64,000 bases of DNA, from assembly GCA_030844895.1 (NCBI GenBank), contig CM061227.1, positions 3,063,153 to 3,127,152 on the forward strand, read 5' to 3'. The translations under genes were made by a program, and so were the position numbers. Each line of letters opens with the position of its first letter. Positions within the stretch are counted from its first letter, which is position 1. Shown here piece after piece: positions 1 to 10,547 of this stretch. Origin of the DNA: Ambrosia x helenae (lineage: Eukaryota > Streptophyta > Magnoliopsida > Asterales > Asteraceae). Under the pieces are notes generated by a model. The model saw only the letters and a list, made by a program, of their open reading frames with translations, had not been told where the DNA came from and made no database searches.

Positions 1-9
1 CTACACTTA

Positions 10-980
10 AGTGGTGTTTCCTAGAAGCACTTCTGATCTCTTTTGTCTGCGCCGCGCAGACATGCGCAGACATTTGGGGTCCGCGAATTGTTTGTTTTTT
101 AGAAGACCTTTTACTAAAAAATGTCTTCTGGACTTCTTCTTGATGCAGACATAGGTCTATGTCTTCCCACCTCTTCTTCTCTTCTTTTTATCTTTGTCTT
201 CCTTCTCAACATCAGATTATACCTTTCTTATTCTTCTTCTTCTTTCTTCTCCTTCTCCTTCTCCTCCTCCTCCTCCTTCATCCTGCTTTTCTTCTTCTCC
301 TCCTCCCTCCTCCACTCCCTTTTTCCGCCACCACCCTCCTCTTTCCCCTCTTCCACTGTCGCCCTCCTCCTCCCCACTAACGACTGCCGCCTCCTCCCCA
401 CCGTCCCCTCCTCCCTCCTCCCCGCCGCCGTCGAACACCCTCTTCCTCCATCCCTCCTCCCCGCTGCAAAGTATAGAACCCCAATGGGATTTGTTTCGTC
501 GGTAGATTTGAAAATCCTAGTTCTGTTTACACTAGACGAGTGAGGTGATTCATATATGAGTCAGTAGTAGAGGGATTTGAAGAAGAACAATTGAGGTAGG
601 TGATTTAAACACTTGGAGGCGGTGGTGGTCTGTAAGGGGCTAAGGAGGTTGGTGGTGGTAAAGGACAGCAAGGCCAATCTGTTGTCATCATTGTTATATT
701 GGGGTTGTGGTTAGTTATAGTTATGGTTGTGGTGGGTTATGGTTATGGTGGGTTGTGGTGGGTTACGGTCATGGTGGGTTGTGGTGGGTTATAGTTATGG
801 TGGGTTGTGGTTGTTATGGTTATGGTGAGTTATGGTCTTAGGTTACACTTTAGACGTTAACAAACAAACAATATGCTTCTTGCAGACTACAGACCTTTAG
901 TCCACTTCTTCTCCTGCAGATGTCTACAAATGTGATCCGCAGACCGCAGACCTTTTACCTCTTCAAAAACAAACAGCACC
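10..980. mobile_element. Tourist-like MITE or non-autonomous Harbinger element with CT-rich and GGT-rich interior
   Basis: The left end (AGTGGTGTTT...) follows TTA at 7-9 and the right end (...AAACAGCACC) is followed by TTA at 981-983. The ends are imperfect inverted repeats and TTA is a plausible 3-bp target duplication, as in PIF/Harbinger elements. Inside are a pyrimidine tract at about 190-470 and a minisatellite-like run of GGTTATGGTGGG/GGTTGTGGTGGG variants at about 690-835. A second, incomplete copy of the left half lies at 24794-25140. Open frames in the CT tract encode only Ser/Leu/Pro low-complexity peptide and are not genes. Confidence 0.6.
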
Positions 981-1084
981 TTAGTGACATGATGTGTAGC
1001 TTCCATAAAATATGATGTGGGTAAAAATCTTTACAAGTGTAAGATTTGATAGCATTCAGGTGTAAAGTGTTGTTACAAAAGTCT

Positions 1085-1512
1085 ACGGTTTTCACATAAA
1101 GGAAGAAAGTTATTTAAACCTAAAGAAAAACACTTTACAAAATTTAAAGTGGGCTAGTCATTATTAAGAAAGTTATGCACAAAATTTAAAGGGAAAAGAC
1201 CATCTTGATAACACGATGGATAATGTTTTATTATGCCACTACACACAGCAATATCTTCATAATTCACCCTTTCCAATTTAATAAGTCCAAACAATAGTCA
1301 AGCAAATTTTAAGAAAAAGAAAAGACTAGAAAATGACATTCTATTTTAAACTGTTATCCATCTAAACAATCAAGAAAACACAAGAACTTTTTTCTTCTTC
1401 CCATAAGCAAGATCATAACCACTTGATAGCCATAACCACCACTCTCTATTTCTTCTTCACTTCATCACCAAACCTTATTTCCACTCCCTATACATATCCT
1501 CATCACTATCAG
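1085..1512 (+). pseudogene. Duplicated promoter/5' end fragment of the LAMP1-like gene
   Basis: This segment aligns, with gaps, to 4860-5260, the promoter, leader and first codons of the LAMP1-like gene. Shared landmarks in order are ATGGATAATGTTTTATTATG, CAATATCTTCA, AATAA(A/G)TCCAAAC, AACAATCAA(C/G)AAAACACAA, CCATAACCACC and CTATACATATCCTCATCA. The position matching the functional ATG at 5111 reads CCATAAGC, so the start codon is not preserved. Homology stops at about 1512, inside exon 1, and the rest of the gene is absent. It is a partial tandem duplicate about 3.7 kb upstream of the live gene. Confidence 0.75.
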
Positions 1513-1701
1513 GGTCGTCCACATGATTTTGAAAATCATGGCCCTGGACGAGTAGCAAAAAAAAGCCCCTAAAAGTGTGGTTTAAATCAATATTGGACTA
1601 ATGGGCTTAGTTAGGTAAATGGGTTTAAATGTATAATGGCCTAAACGATCAAAGTACAATATCTTTTTACAACAATTAGGTAAATGGGTTTAAATGTATA
1701 A
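1513..1701. other. Intergenic, with a short local duplication
   Basis: No gene seen. The string TTAGGTAAATGGGTTTAAATGTATA occurs at about 1610 and again at about 1676 as variants. AAAGTACAATATCTTTTTAC at about 1653 recurs at about 2135, beyond the neighbouring MITE. This is local duplication around the MITE insertion site. Confidence 0.5.
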
Positions 1702-2022
1702 GAGCACTCACATCCCATCCATCAAATGTGTGTGAGTGTGTCCACCAAATTATATGAGGTGAGTGTAAGTGGTTGTGAGTGGAGGAAAGATAAAATATTT
1801 GGTGGAAGCACTGTTCCACCCTAAATATGAAAAGTTACTGTTCACCCCTATATATATTTTAATATTTTTGTAAATAGTTGTGAGTGAGGAGAGAGAAAAT
1901 GTAATGATAAAAGTATGAAAAAGTATTATTATTTTAATTAGGAGAGAGAAGATTTAGAGATGAAGTAGTAATTTTTAGCGTAATTTGATGAATGAGATTT
2001 GGTGGAGGGGATGTGAATGCTC
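1702..2022. mobile_element. Tourist-like MITE, TAA target duplication
   Basis: Inverted ends GAGCACTCACATCCC and (reverse complement of the right end) GAGCATTCACATCCC are flanked on both sides by TAA (1699-1701 and 2023-2025). The 321-bp length, lack of coding capacity and 3-bp TAA duplication fit a PIF/Harbinger-derived MITE. Confidence 0.75.
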
Positions 2023-3836
2023 TAATAGGCAAAAAAACACGTCCGAGGTGGCATCTAATGTATTGTCAACAATTTTCATCAATCACATCATAATACTCTT
2101 GCTAAACAATTTGCAGTGTTTGTAGACGGAGACGAAAGTACAATATCTTTTTACAACAATTACAACATGTTAAATGGTGGATTTAATATCTTTTCTCAAA
2201 ATGGAGGGGCATAATTGTAATAGTTGTATATTAACTTCTTGTTCATGATATTACACTAGTTATTTTCTTGTCTTAATATTAATATCAATTCGCTTTATTA
2301 CGGGTGGCCCACGTATTTTTTTTGTATTTGTCGTAATGCTAGTATCCATTCGCTTAATTACGGTACCTTTAGTTTAAGCTAATATTTGTGGAATTTAAAT
2401 GCTTTAAAACATATATAGTTATAAAATTTAATCACAAATCATACTTAACCCTAAGTTTGTATTTTTAATTTGTTGTGATACCACCACCACTAACTGCCAC
2501 TACCTCACCACCATCCAACATCACCACTTTCACACCCACTAACCTCCACTACGACAACCATCGCCTAAACACTACAACCACTGAAACCACCGCCATTACC
2601 ATTGTCAGACAAAACTGCCACAACCACTAATAAATCTGACGCAAAACAAAAGAAAGAAAAAAAGGAAAAAGAAAATAATTGACTCAAATCTACACTCATC
2701 ATCATCGTTGTAAAACAAATAGGCTCATATGTCGCCACGACTGCAACCGAAGTTGTCATGCCTAGTAGCATGCCACCATCATAGCCACAACATATCTCAA
2801 AACGAAAACCCTGGATTCGGGGCATAAGTAAAACAAAATCAACTTTGAAATCCAAAAGGGCTTGTGGTGGTGTTCCCGTGGAACCCATCGTTGGTTCATC
2901 TCTTTTCTTCCACTCTTGTCCACCAACTCTCACAATAGACCGTTACCAAGCCTCACCACGTTGCTGCTCTCCAACCAGAGACGGAATCCATCACACATGA
3001 TGGAGGGGTTGCAACGGTGTTCCCGTGAAACCCATCCACCCTTGTGGTTGGCTGTTTAGTCTAGTTTCTCCCTTTCTTGACTTAGACTTGTTGACCCGTT
3101 TGTTTTTTCATGGTTTTACCCTTTATATCCATCTTTAGTTAATTTAAGTTAATGTTAACAATAATTGGCATCTTAACTTAATTGGCTTTCAAGTGCATTT
3201 CACCAAATATCACCACTTTTGTTCTTTAACGGCAAACATCATACATGAGATGTTTTTAACATCTTTCCATTACTTTTTGTGGTCTAAAACATAATTAATT
3301 AAAAACCCCCCAATTTATCGCCACTTGATCAAATGTTCCCCAGTCCCACCATTTCTTAATTTGACTTATATCATCATCCATGGTTATGTTTAAGTGTTCA
3401 ACAATTAAGATTCATCTAAGGAGTTATATGTAAATAATTGGTTTCCAATTTGATATCCAGATTTTTAGTAAAATTTAATCAATTGACACTTGTGGCCTTA
3501 TAATTTCATTGTAAGGGGATTTATATCTCAAAGTGTGGAAACTATTCCCTACATCTTTATACATATAAAGGACTTTTTTTAGCTCCAGGTCAAACAATAT
3601 TCAACATACTACAATTTCACCCTATTCAATTTTCACAGCTTGTTGCCCGCCTGCCCGCTATGTTGATGTATTTTTTTGCAGTTATATGTTAATAAAAGAA
3701 TGATTTAATTTTGAAAAAAAAAAGGTCACACAAGTAGTTGTTTTTACTCTCTTTCTCTACCTATTCCAACCAGGATGATGTTGGCTCAACCATACCCATT
3801 TCGACGGCTCACCCGGTTCACCTCTAACTGACCAAT
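2023..3836. other. Intergenic region, no gene recognised
   Basis: AT-rich in the first half. At about 2470-3060 there is a CCACCA/CAC-rich stretch holding two related segments around GGTGTTCCCGTG(G/A)AACCCATC (about 2871 and 3018). The open frames there have no family resemblance. Near 3636-3658 is a GC-rich string (CAGCTTGTTGCCCGCCTGCC...) that recurs in reverse at about 32010-32031. Confidence 0.5.
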
Positions 3837-3839
3837 TAA

Positions 3840-4245
3840 GAGGGTGTTTGGGATTGAGTTTAGAGATGCAAAAGTGCTTTTGGTCAAAAGTGCTTATTGG
3901 CTTATGACTTTTTGAAAAGGAGTTTTAAAAAAAGTGTTTGGATTAGCTTTTGGGATGAGAAACGTCAAAAAGTCAATAAATTGTTGTTTTTTAAAGTGTT
4001 TCGCTTAACTTATTGTGAATATTGGTTGTATGGGTGGTATATTTGTAATTTTTTTTCCAAAAGTCAAAAGCCAAAAGCCATGATTTCTAACTTTTCAAAA
4101 ACAGTTTTTCCACCCTTAAAAGCAAAAGCCAAAAGTCAAAACAGAAAGTGTTTTTGAGTTACACAAACAGTTTATTGGCTTATTGGCTTTTTGAAAAAGC
4201 CAATAAGTCAATAAGTTGTTTTGAAACTCAATCCCAAACACCCTC
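3840..4245. mobile_element. Tourist-like MITE with perfect 23-bp terminal inverted repeats
   Basis: The left end GAGGGTGTTTGGGATTGAG... is matched perfectly by its reverse complement at the right end, ...CTCAATCCCAAACACCCTC. TAA flanks both sides (3837-3839 and 4246-4248). The 406-bp interior is rich in AAAAGTCAATAAG/CTTATTGGCTTTT inverted segments, so the element could form a long hairpin. No coding capacity. It sits about 0.9 kb upstream of the LAMP1-like start. Confidence 0.85.
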
Positions 4246-4357
4246 TAAACCATATTCATGAATAATCGAACTGTTTAACGTGAAACTATTCAATCGATAC
4301 ATATTTGACCAGAGAGAAAACGCTTCCATAAATAACCGGTCAACCATAAATTTTACT

Positions 4358-4720
4358 TTTTTTTTTAACGATCAACTAAAGTATTGCCGGGTACTTTGTA
4401 CGCGACCCCCAATGGCCGAAAGGGGTCCCAGACGGCCTCTAGTTCGTACGGACAGAGCCCTTCGGCCCACCCGTCTCCTGTTCCGGGGAAAATCCGGCCC
4501 ACAAACCCGCCCGAAGGCACGACGGTACTGAACCGGTAAAACCTGGAGGGATCAGGAGTCGAACCCATGACCACAAGGGTCAAGGGTCTCTCCATCACTT
4601 CCCGACCACCTACCCCACCACAAGGGTGAGAGTATCCATCACATACCTCCCGTGGAAATCGAACCCGGCTCCCACAAAAAGAGAATCGGTTCTTTTACCA
4701 CTAGGCCACATGATCAGGAT
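4358..4720 (-). mobile_element. tRNA-derived SINE with 13-bp target duplication
   Basis: Read on the minus strand, the element begins with a tRNA-like head: an A-box-like GTGGCCTAGTGGTAAAAG and a B box GGTTCGATTTCC. A second B-box-like GGTTCGACTCC lies further in, then a GC-rich body and an A-rich 3' tail. A perfect 13-bp duplication, CATAAATTTTACT, flanks it at 4345-4357 and 4721-4733. The perfect duplication suggests a fairly recent insertion, only 390 bp upstream of the LAMP1-like start codon. It is a Pol III-type retroposon head, not a functional tRNA gene. Confidence 0.85.
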
Positions 4721-5110
4721 CATAAATTTTACTAATTTACCTTATGCATAAATAGGCTTTCACACTTTCAATATGGATTAAAAAGACCAACATCCCCTTG
4801 TATCCATTCATTTTAGGCCCATTAAAAATCATAGAAAAATCTAGTCACACTCACATCTACACTTTTTCTCATAAAGGACCAAAGTAATTAAAGCCTAAAC
4901 AAAGACAACTTACAAATGAAAAGACCTTCTTGATAATGATGGATAATGTTTTATTATGTCACATTGTCACCACACACCACAATATCTTCACAATTCACTC
5001 TCTATATTAATATCCTATTCAATAAATCCAAACTATAGTGAGACAAACTAAATAATTCAATCTTATAATATTATCAATCAAACAATCAACAAAACACAAA
5101 GAGTTTTTAT

Positions 5111-7429
5111 ATGAAATCCAAAGGTGACAACCATAACCACCATTACACAACCATGGTAACAGGTATCATAACTACTATCATAGCAATAACAACCACTCTA
5201 TCTTTCTACTTAACCTCATCACCAAGACACTACTACCACTCTCTATACATATCCTCATCATTATATAATAACCAATCAATATCTCACCACCTTTACACCC
5301 TCACACGTAGGCCCCACCTCGCTGGCACAGAAGCCAATGCTGAGGCGGCGTCCTACGTGTTATCGATACTAACTGCCAATAATATTAAATCACATGTGGC
5401 AGAATATGCTGTCTTACTCACTTACCCTGATTCCCGTTTCTTGACACTAACCCGCCCGCCCCCCAACTTACCTATTAGTTTCTCTCTCCAACAGGACGTC
5501 TATAAAGACGACCCGTATGCTGATGTGGCATACCAAGTGGAACCCACTTTTCATGCGTATGCCAAGCCCGGTACGGTTAATGGACCAGTGGCGTATGTTA
5601 ATTATGGCCGTGTGGAAGACTACACGGCTATTAAAAAAGTCGGGATTAATATAACTGGTTGTATCGTGCTAGCACGATACGGGGAAATATATCGGGGGGA
5701 TATAGTTGAGAATGCGTATGACGCGGGTGCGATCGGGGTGTTAATTTACTCCGATCGGAAGGATTACGGCGGGGGAGGGGGCGGTACGAAGTGGTTTCCG
5801 GATGACAAGTGGTTACCGCCGAGTGGCGTTCAGGTGGGGTCGGTGTATAACGGGGCGGGTGACCCAACAACACCGGGCTGGCCGAGTAGTATGGAGGGGT
5901 GTGAGAGGTTGTCCGAGGATGAAGTGGAACGGGCCGGTGATGTCCCGTTGATCCCGTCGTTGCCGATATCCGGTGCCGATGGGGAGGAGATATTGAGGTG
6001 GATTGGTGGGGAGGTAGCTGAGGATGATTGGCAGGGTGATGTGGATGCTCCGGTTTATAGGATCGGGCCGGGTCCAGGAATTATAGAACTCAGTTATTCG
6101 GTAATGTGTTAATTTTTCACATTTGTTTAACCGGGTTCGGGTCAGTTTTATATTGAGATCATGAGCGTTTTAGCTAGACGGGTTGTCTTGGTGGGTTTGC
6201 GGGTTGACCCGTTTTATTATTGGTAAATTTGCAGGCAAAACAAGTAATAAGCACAATTCAGAATGTCATAGGGATAATTGAAGGAACAGAAGAACCTGAT
6301 AGGTACTTATCAGTTGACCCTTTAGTTATAAGGTCAAAGTATATTTTTATTAACTGTGATTAGTACACCGTAAACGGGTTTAATGTAGTGTAAACCGTGT
6401 ATCTAGATTCGTTATCTTAGGTAATCACCGGGATGCTTGGACATTTGGAGCTGTTGATCCCAACAGTGGCACTGCAGCCCTGCTTGAGGTAACTAATGTT
6501 AATAACTTGTTTTTTTAGAGAATTCACATATTTGACCCGTTGGCGACAAGAAATCTGTTTTCCCATAAAACGGGTCAAAACTACCACCTCTACACAACAC
6601 ACACCGGGCACAGCTTTATATAGAATTTGTTATGAGCATTACATAAACATCAGGTTGCTGAAAGATTTGAGAAGCTGCGGAAAGAAGGCTGGAAACCGCG
6701 AAGAACGATTGTATTTTGCAATTGGGATGCAGAAGAATATGGACTGGTCTCTATCTCCTTTAACACAAATCTTATTGAGTTTTTATTTTAATATTTATGA
6801 TATTTATTTTGCTTTTTTTAAGATTGGATCGACGGAATGGGTTGAAGAAAACAGAGAAATGTTAGCATCGAAAGTTGTTGCTTACCTAAACGTTGACATC
6901 GCGGTTTCTGGAGCAGGATTTCAAGCCTCTGCAACTCCACAGCTTGATCAGTTAATCATAGAAGTTACAAAACAGGTGGCAATTTCAGCCTATTTACTTA
7001 TAAATGATCAAACGAAAACGTCATTAAAAAAGAAAGCGTCCAAATTATCCCAATGCAAAAAAGAAATGAAAATTTTGACCCGTTTACTTATTAGTGTAAA
7101 AGGAAACGGGTTGAATGGTTCCATAGTCGGCCAAGGTGTACTTTTAATGCGCATAACATCGTATAACGCTTTATGCAAAATATTAGACTGTTATTGTGTA
7201 GTGGTATAGTCTTTATGCAAAATATTTGACCCGTTACCCAACCTACCATTTTCAACCGCTGGACGTAAAAAAGTAAGACTATATTCATTCCAACTTATCA
7301 TTTTGAAGGTTGAAGATCCTGATAACTCATCACAAACAGTTTATGATGCCTGGGTAAAAAGTAACAAATATCCAAAGGTAAGTGTTTTTTTTGTAGAATT
7401 ACTTTCCTGCCCTATCAAGTAGTTCACCA

Positions 7430-7469
<40 letters not shown>

Positions 7470-9714
7470 GATAACAATGATGTTTGACTTCTAAAGTCAG
7501 AAGAAGTATAACGTATAAAACGGTCCTTTAAACCTAACAATTTTTTTAATGAAAAAGATTGGACGGTTAGGAGGTGGCGGATCGGATTATGCAGCATTTG
7601 TACAGCATATTGGTGTTCCCTCAACAGACATATCTTTCGGAAATGGTAAGTTACATTATGTTTTAATATATGTACTTAGGAGTGTAAACAAGCCCATCTG
7701 CTCTTGAGCTACTTGATATTGGCTTGCTAAAATTAGTAACGAGCCAAAGCTTGAACGAGCTTTAGACATAGATTTGGCCATCACAATAGCCGATTTTTGA
7801 CCCAGCTTAAATGCGCGTATTAATTAATCTCTCTTGCAGGCTACCCGGTCTACCACTCGATGTATGATGATTTTGTTTGGATGAGCAAGTTTGGTGACCC
7901 ATTGTTTCGTAGACATGTAGCTGGTATGTATTCTAACTAATAAATTATACAATTCGCGCTTCCAAAGAATTAGTTTATATTGGCTTAACAGTTAGAGATT
8001 AGATGTCGCAAAAAAAATAAAAAAAAAAATCATCATCATCATCATCATACTTAGTTAATCCCACCTATAGCAAAGCTAAGGTAGGGTCTGAGGAGGGTAA
8101 GATGTAGACAACCTTACCTCTACCCCTAAGAATAGAGAGGCTGCTTCCAGTGAGACCCCCGGCTCGATATGGTTTGGTATCAAGCCTTGGACATAAGGCA
8201 CAGAACACTTAGCAATCGGGACAAACCCAATCGGTGCATGTACCCCTTTGTCTTTTGGCTATCCACGCCACCACATGATGCATGATTAACCGTCCGTCGT
8301 TTTTAACGTTATTTTCACGAAATTAGTAAAATAACGTTAAAACTAGTGCAACTTTACTTTTGCCCCCCAAGGGCCACACACATATATACATTATATGCGC
8401 ACACCGTAGGTGGGGCGTAAAAAAAAAAAAAAAAAAAAATCTGACCCATTTTAACAATAAAGAAAATTAACATTTCAAATGTGATTACATAACTTATATT
8501 GTTTAACTTTTGACCCGTTGACGTGTTTTCTTTTTACTTACTTCTATTCTCTCTTTTGTTTACGCTCAGACCCGTTAGAAATAAAACATAACCCATATTT
8601 TTTAAAAAATAAAAATATATATATATATATATATATATTTATTTATTTATTTTAATACCTACCAATATATGATTACAGCTGCAAGCATTTGGGGTTTGGT
8701 AGCACTTCAGCTTGCAGATGAAGAAATATTGCCTTTTAATTATTCTTCATATGTAAATGAGCTTCAGGTATGTTCATAAATATTTTGTGACAGTTTATAT
8801 AATTATTATGTAAGTTTATTTATGTATATTTCATAATTAATACAGAAAAGTTCAGAAGATTTGGAAACTGAACTATCCGATAAGAGCATAAGCCTCATTC
8901 CCTTGTTCAAATCTATAGAAAAAATGAAAAATGCAGCCGAAAGGATAAACGATGAAATTAAGGTATTACACTATTACTACAGTTTCTGTTTGACACTTTT
9001 ATGCAAGCTTATGTTGTCATTAAATGGCATTAACATTAATACAAAAAATATATTGTGTGTCAGGAAATAAAAGAAAAAAAAGGGTGGGCGTTCATGTGGA
9101 AAAATCAACCATGGAGAATGAGAGAATTAAATGACAGATTAATGATGGCGGAACGCGCTCTTACAGACAGAGACGGGCTCCCAGGAAGACCATGGTATAA
9201 GCATCTGGTATGGTCTTGATGAAAAATCAGTTTTTTTTTTTTTTTTTTTTTGCAGTAAAGTAGTGCATTTACAAAGTTGGAACTATTTAAACCATAATAA
9301 AAAAAAGGCTAGAGGTGGCAATTTCGACCATTAACTAATGGATGGGAAAATGGGTCAATTTTGGTTTCTTTTTATCTCAAACGGGTCAAAAGGTTGAAAG
9401 AAATAGCTCAAAAGGAAAGATGTTATATGGATCAAACGGGTCAAAAGTTGTCATGTGTGTGTTTTTATTGCATAACCTTATACATCTTTTTGTTAAAACT
9501 CATTATATAACAATGATCGTGTCTACACCAGATTTACGCGCCATCAAAGCACAACGATTATGGGTCAAAATGTTTCCCAGGGATAGATGATGCGGTTGAA
9601 AATGCAAATAAACTCGACACTAAGGATTCATGGCGTGCTGTACAACATGAAATTTGGAGGGTCTCAAGAGCAATCACACAGGCGTCATTAGTTCTTCATG
9701 GTGAACTAACATAA
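5111..9714 (+). CDS. LAMP1: LAMP1-like (LIKE AMP1) M28 glutamate carboxypeptidase-type protein
   Basis: Twelve exons join in frame to 719 codons plus stop: 5111-6100, 6235-6302, 6407-6488, 6654-6746, 6823-6975, 7309-7377, 7558-7645, 7840-7923, 8679-8767, 8846-8962, 9064-9207, 9532-9714. Residues about 14-34 form one hydrophobic segment, fitting a type II membrane anchor. A PA-like region and an M28 Zn-peptidase domain follow. Ligands are visible: His360 (NHRDAW), Asp370 (VDPNSG), Glu408 with catalytic Glu407 (WDAEEYG), Asp436 (LNVD) and His520 (YPVYHSMYDD). The GCPII-type dimerisation domain closes the protein. LTRRPHLAGTEANAEAA and the RVEDY/IYRGDIV signatures favour the LAMP1 branch over AMP1. 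In Arabidopsis AMP1 and LAMP1 act at the ER, with effects on meristem size, cytokinin level and miRNA-guided translation control; substrate unknown. No disruption seen. A SINE lies in intron 8. Confidence 0.95.
7438..7467. repeat. Poly(A) run in LAMP1-like intron 6
   Basis: About 29 consecutive A residues in the intron between 7377 and 7558. Further homopolymer and (TA)n tracts lie in introns 8 (8610-8640) and 11 (poly-T near 9233-9252). Confidence 0.9.
8029..8418 (-). mobile_element. Au-like SINE in LAMP1-like intron 8
   Basis: The reverse complement is closely similar to the full-length SINE at 44342-44722. It contains GAGCCGGGGGTCTCACTGGA, GCCTCTCTATTCTTAGGGGT, AGAGGTAAGGTTGTCTACAT and CCTCCTCAGACCCTACCTTA, and ends in an (ATG)n tail (seen here as ATCATCATC at 8029-8048). 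The 3' part resembles angiosperm Au SINEs, whose 3' ends carry GGTAGAGGTAAGG and a TTG-type repeat. A-rich tracts flank both sides, so the target duplication cannot be read with confidence. The element is antisense to the host gene. Confidence 0.8.
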
Positions 9715-10547
9715 TGTTCATAGATATAACTGAACTATATTAGTTTACATGTCACTTTTGTCCTGTGAATAAATAAATGGATATTGAAAAAGATCTTCAG
9801 GAGAAAAGCAGTAAATTGAATCAGTTACACAATCCAGGTTGATACAAAACTGAACCATAACCAAAATAGACTTTATGATTATCAAAAGTTAAAACAGGTT
9901 TTAAGAAAGGTAAGACACAGACAGCCGTACATCAGACAAAAAGGAATTGCTAATACTTTATTTGGGCAAGATAAGGAATTTATCAATTGAAGTTAGCTTT
10001 GATCCGCAGTTGAAGTTAACGGTTTAATAATCGTTAACACAACTAAACGGGTCTATATTTTCATATTATTTTTATTTTTATAAATAGTATGTTATATATT
10101 AAAACTTTTTTATTATTTATGTAGAAAATAACATACACCTATTGTAGTTTATTCTTTTTTATAAACTAAAAGAATTGCTAACATTTTATTTGACCAAAAT
10201 ATAATTGCATTCTTGTTTGAAATTTGCTTTGATCCAGCCACGTAGACTAACTAGTGGTAAAACACAAGTTAACCGATTAAACCAAACTATATATAAGTAT
10301 GTAACCATAACTGATACATCAGTTATAAGCTCAGTTTGAGCCAATAATAAAGCAGAACCAGTGTATATTAGGCAAAATTTATCAACCATAATAGATACAG
10401 AAGCTGATAACCTTGATGCTAATCACAGAGCTTGTATAGTACTATAAATAAAATAATGTACATTGAATATATAAAAAGTTATAATGCAGTTTTAGGCAGC
10501 ACTAGTTATGTATGTACTACATTACATATGTACAAGTAATCACCAGT
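9715..10547. other. Convergent intergenic region between LAMP1-like and VPS15
   Basis: This 833-bp stretch holds the 3' flanks of two convergent genes. It contains a diverged tandem duplication: about 9938-10015 and about 10163-10240 share GGAATTGCTAA/AGAATTGCTAA, TTTATTTG and GCTTTGATCC in the same order and spacing, offset by about 225 bp. A palindrome GTTAACGGTTTAATAATCGTTAAC-type sequence lies at about 10015-10038. No gene seen. Confidence 0.55.

Noticed and set aside
121..543. Overlapping open frames of 73-140 codons in the CT-rich tract
   Set aside because: Low-complexity Ser/Leu/Pro translation of pyrimidine repeats inside a MITE-like element; open on several frames at once.
2565..3059. 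Open frames of 65 and 122 codons in the CAC-rich stretch
   Set aside because: No family resemblance, antisense overlap with each other and repetitive composition.
4280..4598. Open frames on both strands upstream of LAMP1-like
   Set aside because: They lie within the GC-rich body of a SINE with a clear target duplication.
4640..4715. tRNA gene candidate (minus strand)
   Set aside because: A and B boxes are present, but the segment is the head of a SINE with poly(A) tail and 13-bp duplication, and the cloverleaf is not convincing.
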